This document shows, piece after piece, positions 1-7,676 of a stretch of DNA of 50,078 nucleotides. The DNA is from Prevotella sp. (GTDB lineage Bacteria; Bacteroidota; Bacteroidia; Bacteroidales; Bacteroidaceae). Every line of letters starts with the position of its first letter. Position 1 is the stretch's first letter. Under the pieces are notes generated by a model. The model did not search any database. It was given only the letters and a program-made list of their open reading frames with translations, and had not been told where the DNA came from. A program made the position numbers and the translations under genes. Location: assembly GCA_022486815.1 (NCBI GenBank), contig JAKVJW010000020.1:1-50078 (forward strand), in the 5' to 3' direction.

Positions 1-1199
1 GCAGACAGACCCCGGCTAAAGATTTCCTTGCTGACAGCCACGCGTTCTTTCGAGTTCATCATTTCAAGAGAATTGTAGGATACGCGTTGACCGACGTTGA
101 GGCCACCACTATAGCTGACAGACAGACTGCCTACTTTACCTCGTTTAGTGTTGATGACGATGACGCCGTTAGCGGCACGCACGCCGTAGATGGCGGTTGC
201 AGAAGCATCTTTCAGTATTGTGATTCTATCGATGTCCATAGGGTTCAACCAAGAGATGGAGTTACCAACGAAGTTGCGGATATATTCGAAGTTATCGGAA
301 GTAACGCCACCCTGGGCGTCAAGTTCAGATGTCGAGAAAGGTATTGGAGTTTCCTGAATGACCCCATCGACAACCCAAATTGGTTCTTGTGATCCCATCA
401 GGGTTGAAGTTCCACGTACACGTGTCTTCTGGCTTACGCCTACCATACCGCTTCGATTGGTAATACTTAAACCGGCAAGTCTGCCTTGCAGGGCTTGTTC
501 TAATGAATTGAACCCGGTGATATCCAGATCTTTTGCAGATATTTGTGCCACACTGCCTGCCACGCGGCTTTTATTGAAATCTTGATAGCCCGTGACTACG
601 ACTTCATTGATGTCAGTGGCTGGCTTCATGACAATGTTCTTGAATAAATCGGCATTACCAGCCTTGATGAAATCGTGATGCTTGTGCATGCTTACGAAAG
701 AGTATTCAATCTCACAACTCTGATTAGGGATATTGATGGCAAAATTACCGTCCTTATTGGCCACTGTGAAGATTTTAGTACCATGTATTTGCACTTGTGC
801 ACCAGGTAGCGGTTCACCGTCTTCGTCGGTTATCGTACCGGTCATCTTACGTGTGTTGTCTTGATTCATTCGGTTTCTGATGGATACTATGCCATTATTG
901 ATACGATATTCGTAGCCTAGGTTATCCAATACTTTCTCCAGCACTGTCTTGACAGGTTCGTTCTGGACATTAACTGTCACGTGTGGAGCATTTCGCTGCT
1001 CTTCAGTGGTCATGATAAAGTTGTAACCTGTCTGGTGTTGGATAATCTCGAAAAAACTGTTGATGGGAGCGTTTTTCAGATTCATGGATACTTTTTTTGT
1101 TGTGGTCTGTGCCCATGCGCCCCCTTGACCGGGTACGATAATCCATAGCACCAGGAGAAACATGATGCAGATGCTTCTGGTTTGTTTTAAATCTCTCAT
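1..1199 (-). CDS. SusC/RagA-type TonB-dependent outer-membrane receptor with STN domain, N-terminal part (runs off the window)
   Basis: Reading leftwards from the ATG at 1199 gives 399 codons with no stop before the window edge. The order is: a signal peptide (about residues 1-31, ending GGAWAQ), an STN (secretin/TonB N-terminal) domain at about 35-105, a carboxypeptidase-regulatory-like beta-sandwich at about 118-205 (starts TGTITDEDGEPLPGA), a TonB-box-like stretch EVVVTGYQ, and the plug domain with IWVVDGV and ITILKDASATAIYG, the usual SusC plug signatures. Such proteins import glycans or other large substrates across the outer membrane with a SusD partner. The STN domain is typical of receptors that signal to a FecR-type anti-sigma factor, and the gene lies 23 nt downstream of fecR. 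The barrel and the SusD partner lie outside the window, so the substrate is unknown. The family call is secure. Confidence 0.93.
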   Translation of the reverse strand, partial: MRDLKQTRSICIMFLLVLWIIVPGQGGAWAQTTTKKVSMNLKNAPINSFFEIIQHQTGYNFIMTTEEQRNAPHVTVNVQNEPVKTVLEKVLDNLGYEYRINNGIVSIRNRMNQDNTRKMTGTITDEDGEPLPGAQVQIHGTKIFTVANKDGNFAINIPNQSCEIEYSFVSMHKHHDFIKAGNADLFKNIVMKPATDINEVVVTGYQDFNKSRVAGSVAQISAKDLDITGFNSLEQALQGRLAGLSITNRSGMVGVSQKTRVRGTSTLMGSQEPIWVVDGVIQETPIPFSTSELDAQGGVTSDNFEYIRNFVGNSISWLNPMDIDRITILKDASATAIYGVRAANGVIVINTKRGKVGSLSVSYSGGLNVGQRVSYNSLEMMNSKERVAVSKEIFSRGLS

Positions 1200-1222
1200 T
1201 ATATTTATTTTAGAAGTTGGTG

Positions 1223-2356
1223 TTATCTGATTCTAATGGTTGTTTTAGTGAGGGTAATACTACAGTTTGTCACGAACTCAATGGCCGATAATGTAGTTTG
1301 TAAGTCTTTATATCTGTCAATGTTACCACTAAACAGGATGTTGCGCGCTTGTGGATTGTCAAATTCTACATCCTTGTCATACCAGTTGCCAATCACTTGC
1401 ATAAGTTTATCCATGGTACAACCATCGAAGATAAACTGACCGGTATTCCAAGAGATGTAAGGTGATATGTCTACTGTGTTGATAGTTAAACTACCTTTCT
1501 TGCTGTCAAGAGTAGCCAGTTGGCCTCTGCTCATCTGCCGTTCTGAAGAATCCTTCATCTTGATGCTGATGCTTCCGTCTACCAATGCTACTTGGGTGAT
1601 ACCTTCTCCGGCATTGGTATTGATATTGAAAGTGGTACCATATTCCTTTATTGTACCATTGTCCGTAATCACATAGAACGGTCGGCCGCTTTCATGATTG
1701 ACTTCAAAGTAGGCCTCTCCATCAAGATAGACAGTGCGATTGTCATCGGCAAAATGTCCCGGATATTTCAATGTGGTGCTATAGTTCATGTGCACACGTG
1801 TACCATCTTCTAATACGAGCCAGTACTCCTTGCTATGCAGCGTCTTTACGATGGCTTCACCCTGAAAGAAAGATTCTGGCAGAGGCTGGCCTGAAGCTAT
1901 TTGCTTCTGCATCTGTGGGGTGAGTACGGTGGCTTGATGGTTCTTGATGAAGATGGCACCATTGCGACCAGAATGAACTGATTGCTGTATCATTTTCTTC
2001 TCTATCTTACTCAGATGTGGTACTATCACATCTGCCGTAGGGGAGACAGGATTGAAAATCTTCATAGAGAATACGACGATAAATAAGATGGTGGCTACAG
2101 CTGCTGCTGTTAGAATGTAGTATTTATAAGGCCGGTGAACGAAATAAGAGCGGCGGAAATTTTTCCACGCTTCCCTGTCATCTACAACCTCCATGGTTTG
2201 CAGATATTTAGTCGCATCGGTCGCATTCATGAGTTTTTCATATTGGCGTTTGTGCCTGGGGTCAGCAAGCCATTGCTGGAGTGCTTCTGATTCTTCACTG
2301 GTAAGTTTGCCAGTAAGGTGCTTAGCCAATAGTTGGTTAATGTTAAAATCGGGCAT
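1223..2356 (-). CDS. FecR-family anti-sigma factor (membrane signal transducer)
   Basis: The 377-residue protein has an N-terminal cytoplasmic segment (about 1-75) with a tryptophan/basic anti-sigma region, one membrane span at about 79-100 (YYILTAAAVATILFIVVF), and a periplasmic FecR domain around 165-290 (EDGTRVHMNYSTTLKYP, then VYLDGEAYFEV). The C-terminal part resembles the DUF4974 domain often attached to Bacteroidales FecR proteins. In this family the periplasmic part senses the STN domain of the loaded receptor, and the cytoplasmic end releases the sigma factor. The context fits: sigma gene upstream, STN-bearing SusC 23 nt downstream. The length is normal for the family. Confidence 0.93.
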   Translation of the reverse strand: MPDFNINQLLAKHLTGKLTSEESEALQQWLADPRHKRQYEKLMNATDATKYLQTMEVVDDREAWKNFRRSYFVHRPYKYYILTAAAVATILFIVVFSMKIFNPVSPTADVIVPHLSKIEKKMIQQSVHSGRNGAIFIKNHQATVLTPQMQKQIASGQPLPESFFQGEAIVKTLHSKEYWLVLEDGTRVHMNYSTTLKYPGHFADDNRTVYLDGEAYFEVNHESGRPFYVITDNGTIKEYGTTFNINTNAGEGITQVALVDGSISIKMKDSSERQMSRGQLATLDSKKGSLTINTVDISPYISWNTGQFIFDGCTMDKLMQVIGNWYDKDVEFDNPQARNILFSGNIDRYKDLQTTLSAIEFVTNCSITLTKTTIRIR

Positions 2357-2495
2357 TATTTTATCTTTTATTAGATACTATGCTTCAAAAAGAAAAAAAG
2401 GGGACAAAGAATGTAATAAAAAGATAAAAAAATATCCATTCATGTAAATTAATGAATGAATATCGAATAAAAATGTTCCGTAATGCTGCTTTGTT

Positions 2496-3077
2496 CTATA
2501 GAAAATGGATAAAGAAAAGTATGAACCTTATAGAATATTTCTTCATGATAGTGCGTACTGTAGCTAAAGCTCGTTTCTTTTGTGTCTTGACTGTTTCCAA
2601 AGAAATATTCATAATTTTAGCAATTTCCCGATTTTTCTTACCTTCCATATAGAGAAGAAAGAGTTCTCGCTGACGTGGTGGAAGTTGATTGACAGCTTTA
2701 GACAGGTGTCGATAGAATTCCTCTTTGAAGAAACCTTCTTCCCCGTTGTTCTCAATCTCGTATTTAGGATTACACTGGAGTATGTTTTGGAAATAACCGT
2801 TCTCAACTTGTTTATGGCGAAGATACATGAGTGACTTGTTGCGGATAGTGTTATACAGATATGAGCGAAGAGTGTATACATTTAGAAAATGAGGGGTCTG
2901 TTCATAAAGGGTGGAGAAAAGTTCTTGTACATGGTCTTCTGCTGCTACTCTATTGCCTGTAATCTGAACTCCATAAGTCACCAGAATCTTGTAGTATTCC
3001 TTATACAAAATGCGGAAAGACTGTTCATCCCAGCGAAGTACAATCTGCAATATGTTTTCATCGAGGAGTTCGGTCAT
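2496..3077 (-). CDS. ECF-type RNA polymerase sigma factor (FecI/RpoE-like)
   Basis: The 193-residue protein has a sigma region 2 (about 15-85: FRILYKEYYKIL, AAEDHVQELF, LRSYLYNTIRNKSL) and a region 4 (about 125-180: LPPRQRELFLLYMEGKKNRE, then a helix-turn-helix IAKIMNISLETVKTQKKRAL). It lacks regions 1 and 3, as ECF factors do. It should direct RNA polymerase to the downstream SusC locus when FecR lets it go. The 139-nt gap to fecR holds no gene; it contains a short ATTCAT/ATGAAT inverted repeat near 2436-2455. The start is the ATG at 3077; a -7-like box lies about 190 nt upstream. Confidence 0.93.
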   Translation of the reverse strand: MTELLDENILQIVLRWDEQSFRILYKEYYKILVTYGVQITGNRVAAEDHVQELFSTLYEQTPHFLNVYTLRSYLYNTIRNKSLMYLRHKQVENGYFQNILQCNPKYEIENNGEEGFFKEEFYRHLSKAVNQLPPRQRELFLLYMEGKKNREIAKIMNISLETVKTQKKRALATVRTIMKKYSIRFILFFIHFL

Positions 3078-3262
3078 TTCTTTTTTATTTTATACGATAG
3101 CGTCTTATTGATTAGAGTACTTCGTTCGTTGGAAAATGTCTGTATTGGCGTACTGTATACTATTGAAGATAACTTCCTGAAAGAAGTTTAAAATGGTTAT
3201 TAACAAATGAACTTGTTTGTCTGAAAATATACGATTGTATTATATTATGTCCTAATACGTTG

Positions 3263-3270
3263 CAAAAGTA
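3263..3270 (-). promoter_or_regulatory. Candidate -7 box for the ECF sigma gene
   Basis: Reading leftwards the sequence is TACTTTTG followed by CA, matching TAnnTTTG. No TTTG lies at the proper 19-20 nt distance (the nearest is 12 nt away), so only half of the consensus is present. Transcription from here would give a leader of about 180 nt. Confidence 0.4.
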
Positions 3271-3531
3271 TTACTTTTTTATCAAAATATAAAGAAAAAC
3301 ATTACTTTTTTATATTCTTGCCATTTTCTAATACTAAATAATGGCAGATGAATATATTTATTGATGACTTGTTGCTGAAGTTCAATTTATGCAGAAACGG
3401 ATAATAATATGTAAATGGTTGTGTCTTCTGCTAATCTTTTGAAGTATAGGGTAGTTAATTCTGTGTTTTATGGAAATTATATTGGTAAGGATCTTATTAG
3501 GATATTCTGGATATAGTCATTAATCACCTGG

Positions 3532-3610
3532 ATGGTGCATACAGCTCTGCTGGATGGTGCATAACGATACGCATTATGGTGCATATCGTAAAGCGATATG
3601 CACCATAATG
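3532..3610. repeat. Regular array of four ATGGTGCAT elements at exact 22-bp spacing, last one inverted
   Basis: ATGGTGCAT occurs at 3532, 3554 and 3576, and its reverse complement ATGCACCAT begins at 3598, so each step is exactly 22 bp. The first two copies share the longer string CTGGATGGTGCATA. The third and fourth are the core of a perfect inverted repeat with 17-bp arms (3572-3588 and 3594-3610) and a 5-nt loop TAAAG. The array is 80-160 nt downstream of the barrel gene's stop codon and about 455 nt upstream of the sigma gene. It resembles a multi-site protein-binding array or an intergenic repeat element. No coding sequence is associated with it. Confidence 0.8.
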
Positions 3611-3653
3611 GTTTTTGAAAGAACTAGCCGTTCGGAATGGTTCTTTAGACCAT
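3608..3653. other. Nested hairpin next to the 22-bp array
   Basis: The nested arms are ATGGT (3608-3612) with ACCAT (3649-3653), AAAGAAC (3618-3624) with GTTCTTT (3640-3646), and CCG with CGG around a TT loop. It lies 37 nt after the barrel gene's stop. It may end or protect that transcript, but no U-tract follows it on either strand. Confidence 0.45.
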
Positions 3654-3689
3654 TTCCGGTGAAGATACAAGGGCTTTTGTTCCTTTGTA

Positions 3690-6188
3690 TTACATTCCTA
3701 TGCCTGTTCCTGTTCCCGTTCCCGTTCCCGTTCCCGTGCCAGTACCAAGTTGCTGGTTCACAGACTTCTGTTCGCCATACTCATTGTTGACCCGACTCTG
3801 ATGTTGCTGGAAGTGCTTCTTCGTATTGCCAAAGTTCCAGGTGACAGTCAGATTGATGTCCTGGATAGGAACAGTGATTTTCATCTTTTGCTCGTAAGCA
3901 TTGGAGTGAGTATACTGAGTAATCTTGAATTTGCCAGTGAACGGTACATTATAGCGCAGGCTGATATTCAACTTGTCGTCCAGAAGTTTCTTGGTGAAAG
4001 CTGTTGTAAAGAAGGTAATTCCGCCATTGTAACCCTGAAGGTTATACTGCCGGCTCTGTCCGAATGTCCCTATACTCCACTGTAAACTCCAGGGTAAAGT
4101 CTGCTCCAGCCCTAAATAGCCGTTAAACTGCCAGCCATTATTCTTCTGATTGAGTTTCTTGGAACGGATATCTCCATAGTCCATGCCACCACTGAACATC
4201 AATGTGGTATTTCGTTTCGGTACCCAACGCATGAATGTGCTGATATTTGTCCAACGATTCCGGATGTCATTACTGTAGGTCGTATTCAGTAAATTCTTAC
4301 TGTCAAGGAAGGTGTATTCCCCAATCTGGTTATTACAGAAATTCTCACTTGCGGTCAAATTGAAAAGGAATTTTGGAGTATATAAGTTGGCTACAAGTCC
4401 GATGTTGTGTGATTTTTCTACTTCCAGGTTCGGATTACCATAAGTAAGGGCAGTAGGGTTGGACTTGTCAATGTATGGATTCAGATATGTGATACCCGGG
4501 CGGAGAATGTGCATGGCATAGTTGATTCCGAAATTAACTGCCGGATTTATGTTGTAGGTAAAACTTGCCGATGGAACCAGATTGCCATAATTCTTCTTAT
4601 AATCCGATCCTTTGCCCAGTTCATAACTGATGCTTTCCCATGTATGTTCGTAACGTAAACCATCGCGGGTACTGAACTTGCCGAAGGTACCGTTATATTC
4701 TGCATAAGCTGCACCAATAGACTGTTTGTCCTGATAGATCAGGCTGTTGTCTGCATTATAGGTTTCAACACCGTTCAGGATATCATAAAATTTTGAGTTT
4801 GAACGATTAAGATGATGAATATATTTTGTGCCCATGCTTAGTGTTTGCCCTTTGGCTAAAGGAGTCACATAATCCAGTTGGACGGTATGCTCCGTGCTGT
4901 GGGGATGGTCATCGGTGAAACGGTCACTGATATTGAAGTATGGAATATTGGAATAATTCTTGTCATAATAGCTGTAGTTTCTCTGTCGGTGAGGCTCTGT
5001 AGAGAACTGATAGGTTAAGGATATACTGCTGGTCCGGTCCTTGTTGAGGAAGCGGGAATAGTCTGCACTGGCATTCAGAGAGAAATTGTCCATATTCAGA
5101 ATATTCAGATTACTATAAGAAAATCCATTGCCATAAGAACCGCCTGAGAGAGTAGTGGTAGGATGCCCTTCATTATGAATACGGTATTTCATGAGATTTA
5201 AAGATGCATGCATGCTGCTCATGGAATCAAGTTCCAGGCCTAGTCCGATGTTCCCTAACGTAATGGGCGTATGGTTCTTGCCTTTTTGATAGTAATGCAT
5301 GTTAGAGCCGTCAGACTGTGATCTGTCAAACTGAACTTCAGTCCCATTTTGCTTGCCGTATTTGTACAGGCCCATGGCATTATAACTGAATTTGCCTTGC
5401 TGTCCACTGACAGATGCTGATCCACGATAACCTCGTGTGCCTGCCGTAGCACTTACACTTCCGTTGTATCCATTCATGTTTGCAGCTGTGCTGCCCCCAT
5501 TATGATTGATATTGATATTCAGAATACAGGAAGTCCCTTCAGCATCATATTTGGCGCCTGGATTGGTAATGACCTCAATGTTCTTGACCATAGAAGCCGG
5601 CATTGCCTTGAATATCTGAGAAGCATTGGAGTTGAACATCGGATTCGGTTTACCGTCTACATAGATCTTGTAGCTCGAACCACCATTGACAGAGATATTA
5701 TCTTGTCCATCGACGGTCACCATCGGGACCTTCCTGAGCATATCAAGGACTGTCTGGGATTTCGAGTCTACGTCTTCCTGGACGTTATAGGTCATCTTAT
5801 CGGTTTCCATCTTTACAAGAGGCTTCTGTGCGACCACTTCAACTCCTTTCAGTAACTTAGAGTCATCGACAGTGAAGACTGTCCCCAGGTTGATATTGGA
5901 CTCACCATTCAGGGTAAACTCACGGCGTATTTCCTTCTTTCCGATAGAATTGAAGGTGATGACATACTTGCCTTTACCAGATACGGCCTGTCGAATCTCA
6001 CCATTGACACCCGTCACCGACATGGCTACTGGCTTACCAAGTTTATTTTCCTTATAAACCCGGACCGTAGCATGGGGTTCAGTTGTATTGTGAATAGAAT
6101 CCTTGAGTACACCTGTTACTATGGTTTTCTGTGCCATCATGGTCATGGAGAACAGGATGGCAAGAAAAAGTAAATTAATTCGTTTCAT
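3690..6188 (-). CDS. TonB-dependent-receptor-like outer-membrane beta-barrel protein (PF14905-type)
   Basis: The 832-residue protein has a signal peptide (1-19, ends MMAQ), a carboxypeptidase-regulatory-like domain at about 22-105, a plug-like domain at about 120-230 (VLDMLRKVPMVTVDGQDNIS, YKIYVDGKPNPMF, VKNIEVITNPGAKYDAEG), and a C-terminal barrel of many aromatic beta strands. The pattern matches the 'outer membrane beta-barrel family protein' group common in Bacteroidetes; the substrate is not known. The last clear strand (LTVTWNFGN) is followed by about 44 extra residues: a polar stretch and then seven Gly-Thr pairs ending GIGM. Barrels usually end at an aromatic residue of the last strand, so this tail is odd. 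No SusD-like partner is adjacent. Confidence 0.88.
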   Translation of the reverse strand: MKRINLLFLAILFSMTMMAQKTIVTGVLKDSIHNTTEPHATVRVYKENKLGKPVAMSVTGVNGEIRQAVSGKGKYVITFNSIGKKEIRREFTLNGESNINLGTVFTVDDSKLLKGVEVVAQKPLVKMETDKMTYNVQEDVDSKSQTVLDMLRKVPMVTVDGQDNISVNGGSSYKIYVDGKPNPMFNSNASQIFKAMPASMVKNIEVITNPGAKYDAEGTSCILNININHNGGSTAANMNGYNGSVSATAGTRGYRGSASVSGQQGKFSYNAMGLYKYGKQNGTEVQFDRSQSDGSNMHYYQKGKNHTPITLGNIGLGLELDSMSSMHASLNLMKYRIHNEGHPTTTLSGGSYGNGFSYSNLNILNMDNFSLNASADYSRFLNKDRTSSISLTYQFSTEPHRQRNYSYYDKNYSNIPYFNISDRFTDDHPHSTEHTVQLDYVTPLAKGQTLSMGTKYIHHLNRSNSKFYDILNGVETYNADNSLIYQDKQSIGAAYAEYNGTFGKFSTRDGLRYEHTWESISYELGKGSDYKKNYGNLVPSASFTYNINPAVNFGINYAMHILRPGITYLNPYIDKSNPTALTYGNPNLEVEKSHNIGLVANLYTPKFLFNLTASENFCNNQIGEYTFLDSKNLLNTTYSNDIRNRWTNISTFMRWVPKRNTTLMFSGGMDYGDIRSKKLNQKNNGWQFNGYLGLEQTLPWSLQWSIGTFGQSRQYNLQGYNGGITFFTTAFTKKLLDDKLNISLRYNVPFTGKFKITQYTHSNAYEQKMKITVPIQDINLTVTWNFGNTKKHFQQHQSRVNNEYGEQKSVNQQLGTGTGTGTGTGTGTGIGM
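3702..3746. repeat. Hexanucleotide repeat coding for a (Gly-Thr)7 tail
   Basis: On the plus strand TCCCGT is repeated four times exactly (3714-3737), flanked by near copies TCCTGT and GCCTGT on one side and GCCCGT-like/ACCAGT-like units on the other. On the coding strand this reads GGA ACG units. Because the unit is six bases, slippage would change tail length by whole Gly-Thr pairs without breaking the frame. Confidence 0.85.
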
Positions 6189-6214
6189 CTCTTCTTAATT
6201 AAATTTTGTTTTTG

Positions 6215-6222
6215 CAAAAGTA
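6215..6222 (-). promoter_or_regulatory. Candidate -7 box for the barrel protein gene
   Basis: TACTTTTG followed by CA lies 27 nt upstream of the ATG at 6188 and matches TAnnTTTG. I see no TTTG at the -33 distance. Confidence 0.45.
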
Positions 6223-6454
6223 CATAATTTTTGTCGTCTTACTATATTTATATTTTAATAAATAGGATAATAATTGTAAATTAGTATCAATAAGTGCTTT
6301 AGATATCTAGATCTCTATCGCTTAACCTTATCAGTTACGAATGTGGTATATATAATAGGGTCTCAAAGAGCAACTTGATAATATTTTTTGCTAAAATACT
6401 ACCCAAAAGAGTAAAAATGTGATGTTTTTGTGAAAAAAGAGTTGAAATTACAGA

Positions 6455-6483
6455 TTGGATTCTTGATAGAATTTGTATCTTTG
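6455..6483 (+). promoter_or_regulatory. Candidate promoter of the ABC exporter operon
   Basis: TTGG at 6455 and TATCTTTG at 6476-6483 are separated by 18 nt after TTG. The -7 box is a full match; the -33 box is partial. Confidence 0.5.
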
Positions 6484-6629
6484 AAATGTCGAAAGACAAT
6501 AACTTAATTATTAAGATATAACATTAGGGTTTACGAAAAAAGTGGGCAATGTATGGTTTAAATAAGTTTATTCCAATTGAATCATATTAATTTCTATTTA
6601 TAGGAGGGGCTACTTCTTGTCTTTTTAAT

Positions 6630-6646
6630 GCAATATTCAATATTGC
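6630..6646. promoter_or_regulatory. 17-nt perfect palindrome in the ABC operon leader
   Basis: GCAATATT, one central C, then AATATTGC: two 8-bp arms. It lies about 120 nt before the ATPase start and downstream of the predicted transcription start, so it could be a repressor site or a small RNA hairpin. No dedicated regulator is adjacent. Confidence 0.4.
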
Positions 6647-6768
6647 AGATCAGCCATAGAGTGAGATATATTTTCTTTGTTACTATTCTTTAGAAAATCT
6701 CTTATTAGCTTCTTGATATTGGCTAGAAATCACATAAACTCTATTGTTAAACATCTAAAAAGTCAGAT

Positions 6769-7674
6769 ATGATACAACTTAAGCAACTTAATAAATTCTA
6801 TAAAGATAAACATGCTTTAACAGATATAGATTTTACTATTTTTGACGGTGAAATATTAGGACTTATAGGGCCAAATGGTGCAGGAAAAACTACTCTAATG
6901 AGAATTTTAGCTGGGATCATCACCTGTGATTCTGGGAAGATCCTAAAAGATAACGTTGAATGGATTAAGCGAAACAAGCATGATATAGGATATCTGCCTG
7001 AAGAAAGAGGACTGTATAAGAATATGAGAGTTGGTGAGCAACTTCTTTATCTAGGTTTAATTAGAGGTATGTCATATAGAAATTCGAAGAATGCCGTAAT
7101 TGAGCTTTTGATGAAGTTTAACATTCTTGACTGGTATAATTTGAGGACAGAGACTCTTTCAAAGGGAATGCAACAAAAAATACAATTTCTTGGAACAATC
7201 ATACATAGGCCAAATCTGCTAATTTTAGATGAACCTTTTACAGGATTAGATCCAGTGTCATCTCAAGAAATAGGTAATCTTATATTGGAATTGAAAGAAA
7301 AGGGTTGCACAATAATTTATTCTTCTCATAATATGTCGTCTGTAGAAAAATATTGTGATAACATTGTGTTATTAAAAAAGGGACATATTGTAGCGAATGG
7401 TCCAATACACCAAATTAAAGAACATTATAATGAGAATGTCTATGAAATTGGGATAAGAAAGAAATCGCAAAAATTTATTGATGGTTTGTCAGAATTAGGG
7501 ACGATATTAGAAATAAAAGACGAAGATGATGCAACACTTTTAAGGTTAAAAATGGATAATAAAAAAGATCTTGATAACTATATTGCTCATCATATTATAT
7601 CCATAGATATGTTTAAATATAATGAAGTATTACCGACAATGAATGATATATTCATCAATTTAGTGAAAGAATAG
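6769..7674 (+). CDS. ABC transporter ATP-binding protein (NatA-like)
   Basis: The 301-residue ATPase has Walker A GPNGAGKTT (about 34-42), the signature in the variant form LSKGMQQK (about 130-137) typical of the NatA/ABC-2 exporter ATPases, Walker B LLILDEPFTGLDP (about 151-163), and the H-loop SSHNM. The C-terminal 80 residues form the accessory domain also seen in NatA. The stop is followed 2 nt later by the ATG of the permease, so the two are co-translated. In NatA/NatB the pair exports sodium; other pairs of this type export drugs or peptides, and the substrate here is unknown. Base composition is far more AT-rich than that of the flanking genes, with AGA and ATA codons common, which suggests acquisition from elsewhere. 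Confidence 0.9.
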   Translation: MIQLKQLNKFYKDKHALTDIDFTIFDGEILGLIGPNGAGKTTLMRILAGIITCDSGKILKDNVEWIKRNKHDIGYLPEERGLYKNMRVGEQLLYLGLIRGMSYRNSKNAVIELLMKFNILDWYNLRTETLSKGMQQKIQFLGTIIHRPNLLILDEPFTGLDPVSSQEIGNLILELKEKGCTIIYSSHNMSSVEKYCDNIVLLKKGHIVANGPIHQIKEHYNENVYEIGIRKKSQKFIDGLSELGTILEIKDEDDATLLRLKMDNKKDLDNYIAHHIISIDMFKYNEVLPTMNDIFINLVKE

Positions 7675-7676
7675 AT

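Larger units (their letters stand above)
3078..3689. other. Intergenic region without genes between the sigma gene and the barrel gene
   Basis: About 610 bases, mostly AT-rich. No reading frame here looks like a protein. It holds the candidate sigma promoter (3263-3270), two copies of TTACTTTTTTAT about 31 nt apart, and near its right end the 22-bp-period array and a further hairpin. Confidence 0.6.
6189..6768. other. AT-rich intergenic region before the ABC exporter
   Basis: About 580 bases. The left end holds the promoter of the leftward barrel gene. From 6455 a rightward promoter and a leader of about 280 nt precede the ABC genes. The leader contains a 17-nt palindrome (6630-6646), an isolated AGGAGG (6603-6608) not followed by a nearby start, and two very short frames: 6549-6590 (13 codons) and 6629-6694 (21 codons). 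I cannot support either frame as a gene. Confidence 0.5.

Noticed and set aside
1236..2447. Plus-strand frames opposite fecR (such as 1236-1439, 1592-1813, 2193-2447)
   Set aside because: They lie antisense to a clear FecR gene, have no recognisable domains and overlap each other, so they are shadows.
3271..3313. Two copies of TTACTTTTTTAT as a regulatory repeat
   Set aside because: It is very AT-rich and short, easily produced by chance in this region.
3532..3610. A CRISPR-like reading of the 22-bp-period array
   Set aside because: The repeats are only 9-14 bp, the spacing leaves about 10 bp between them, the last copy is inverted, and no cas gene is near.
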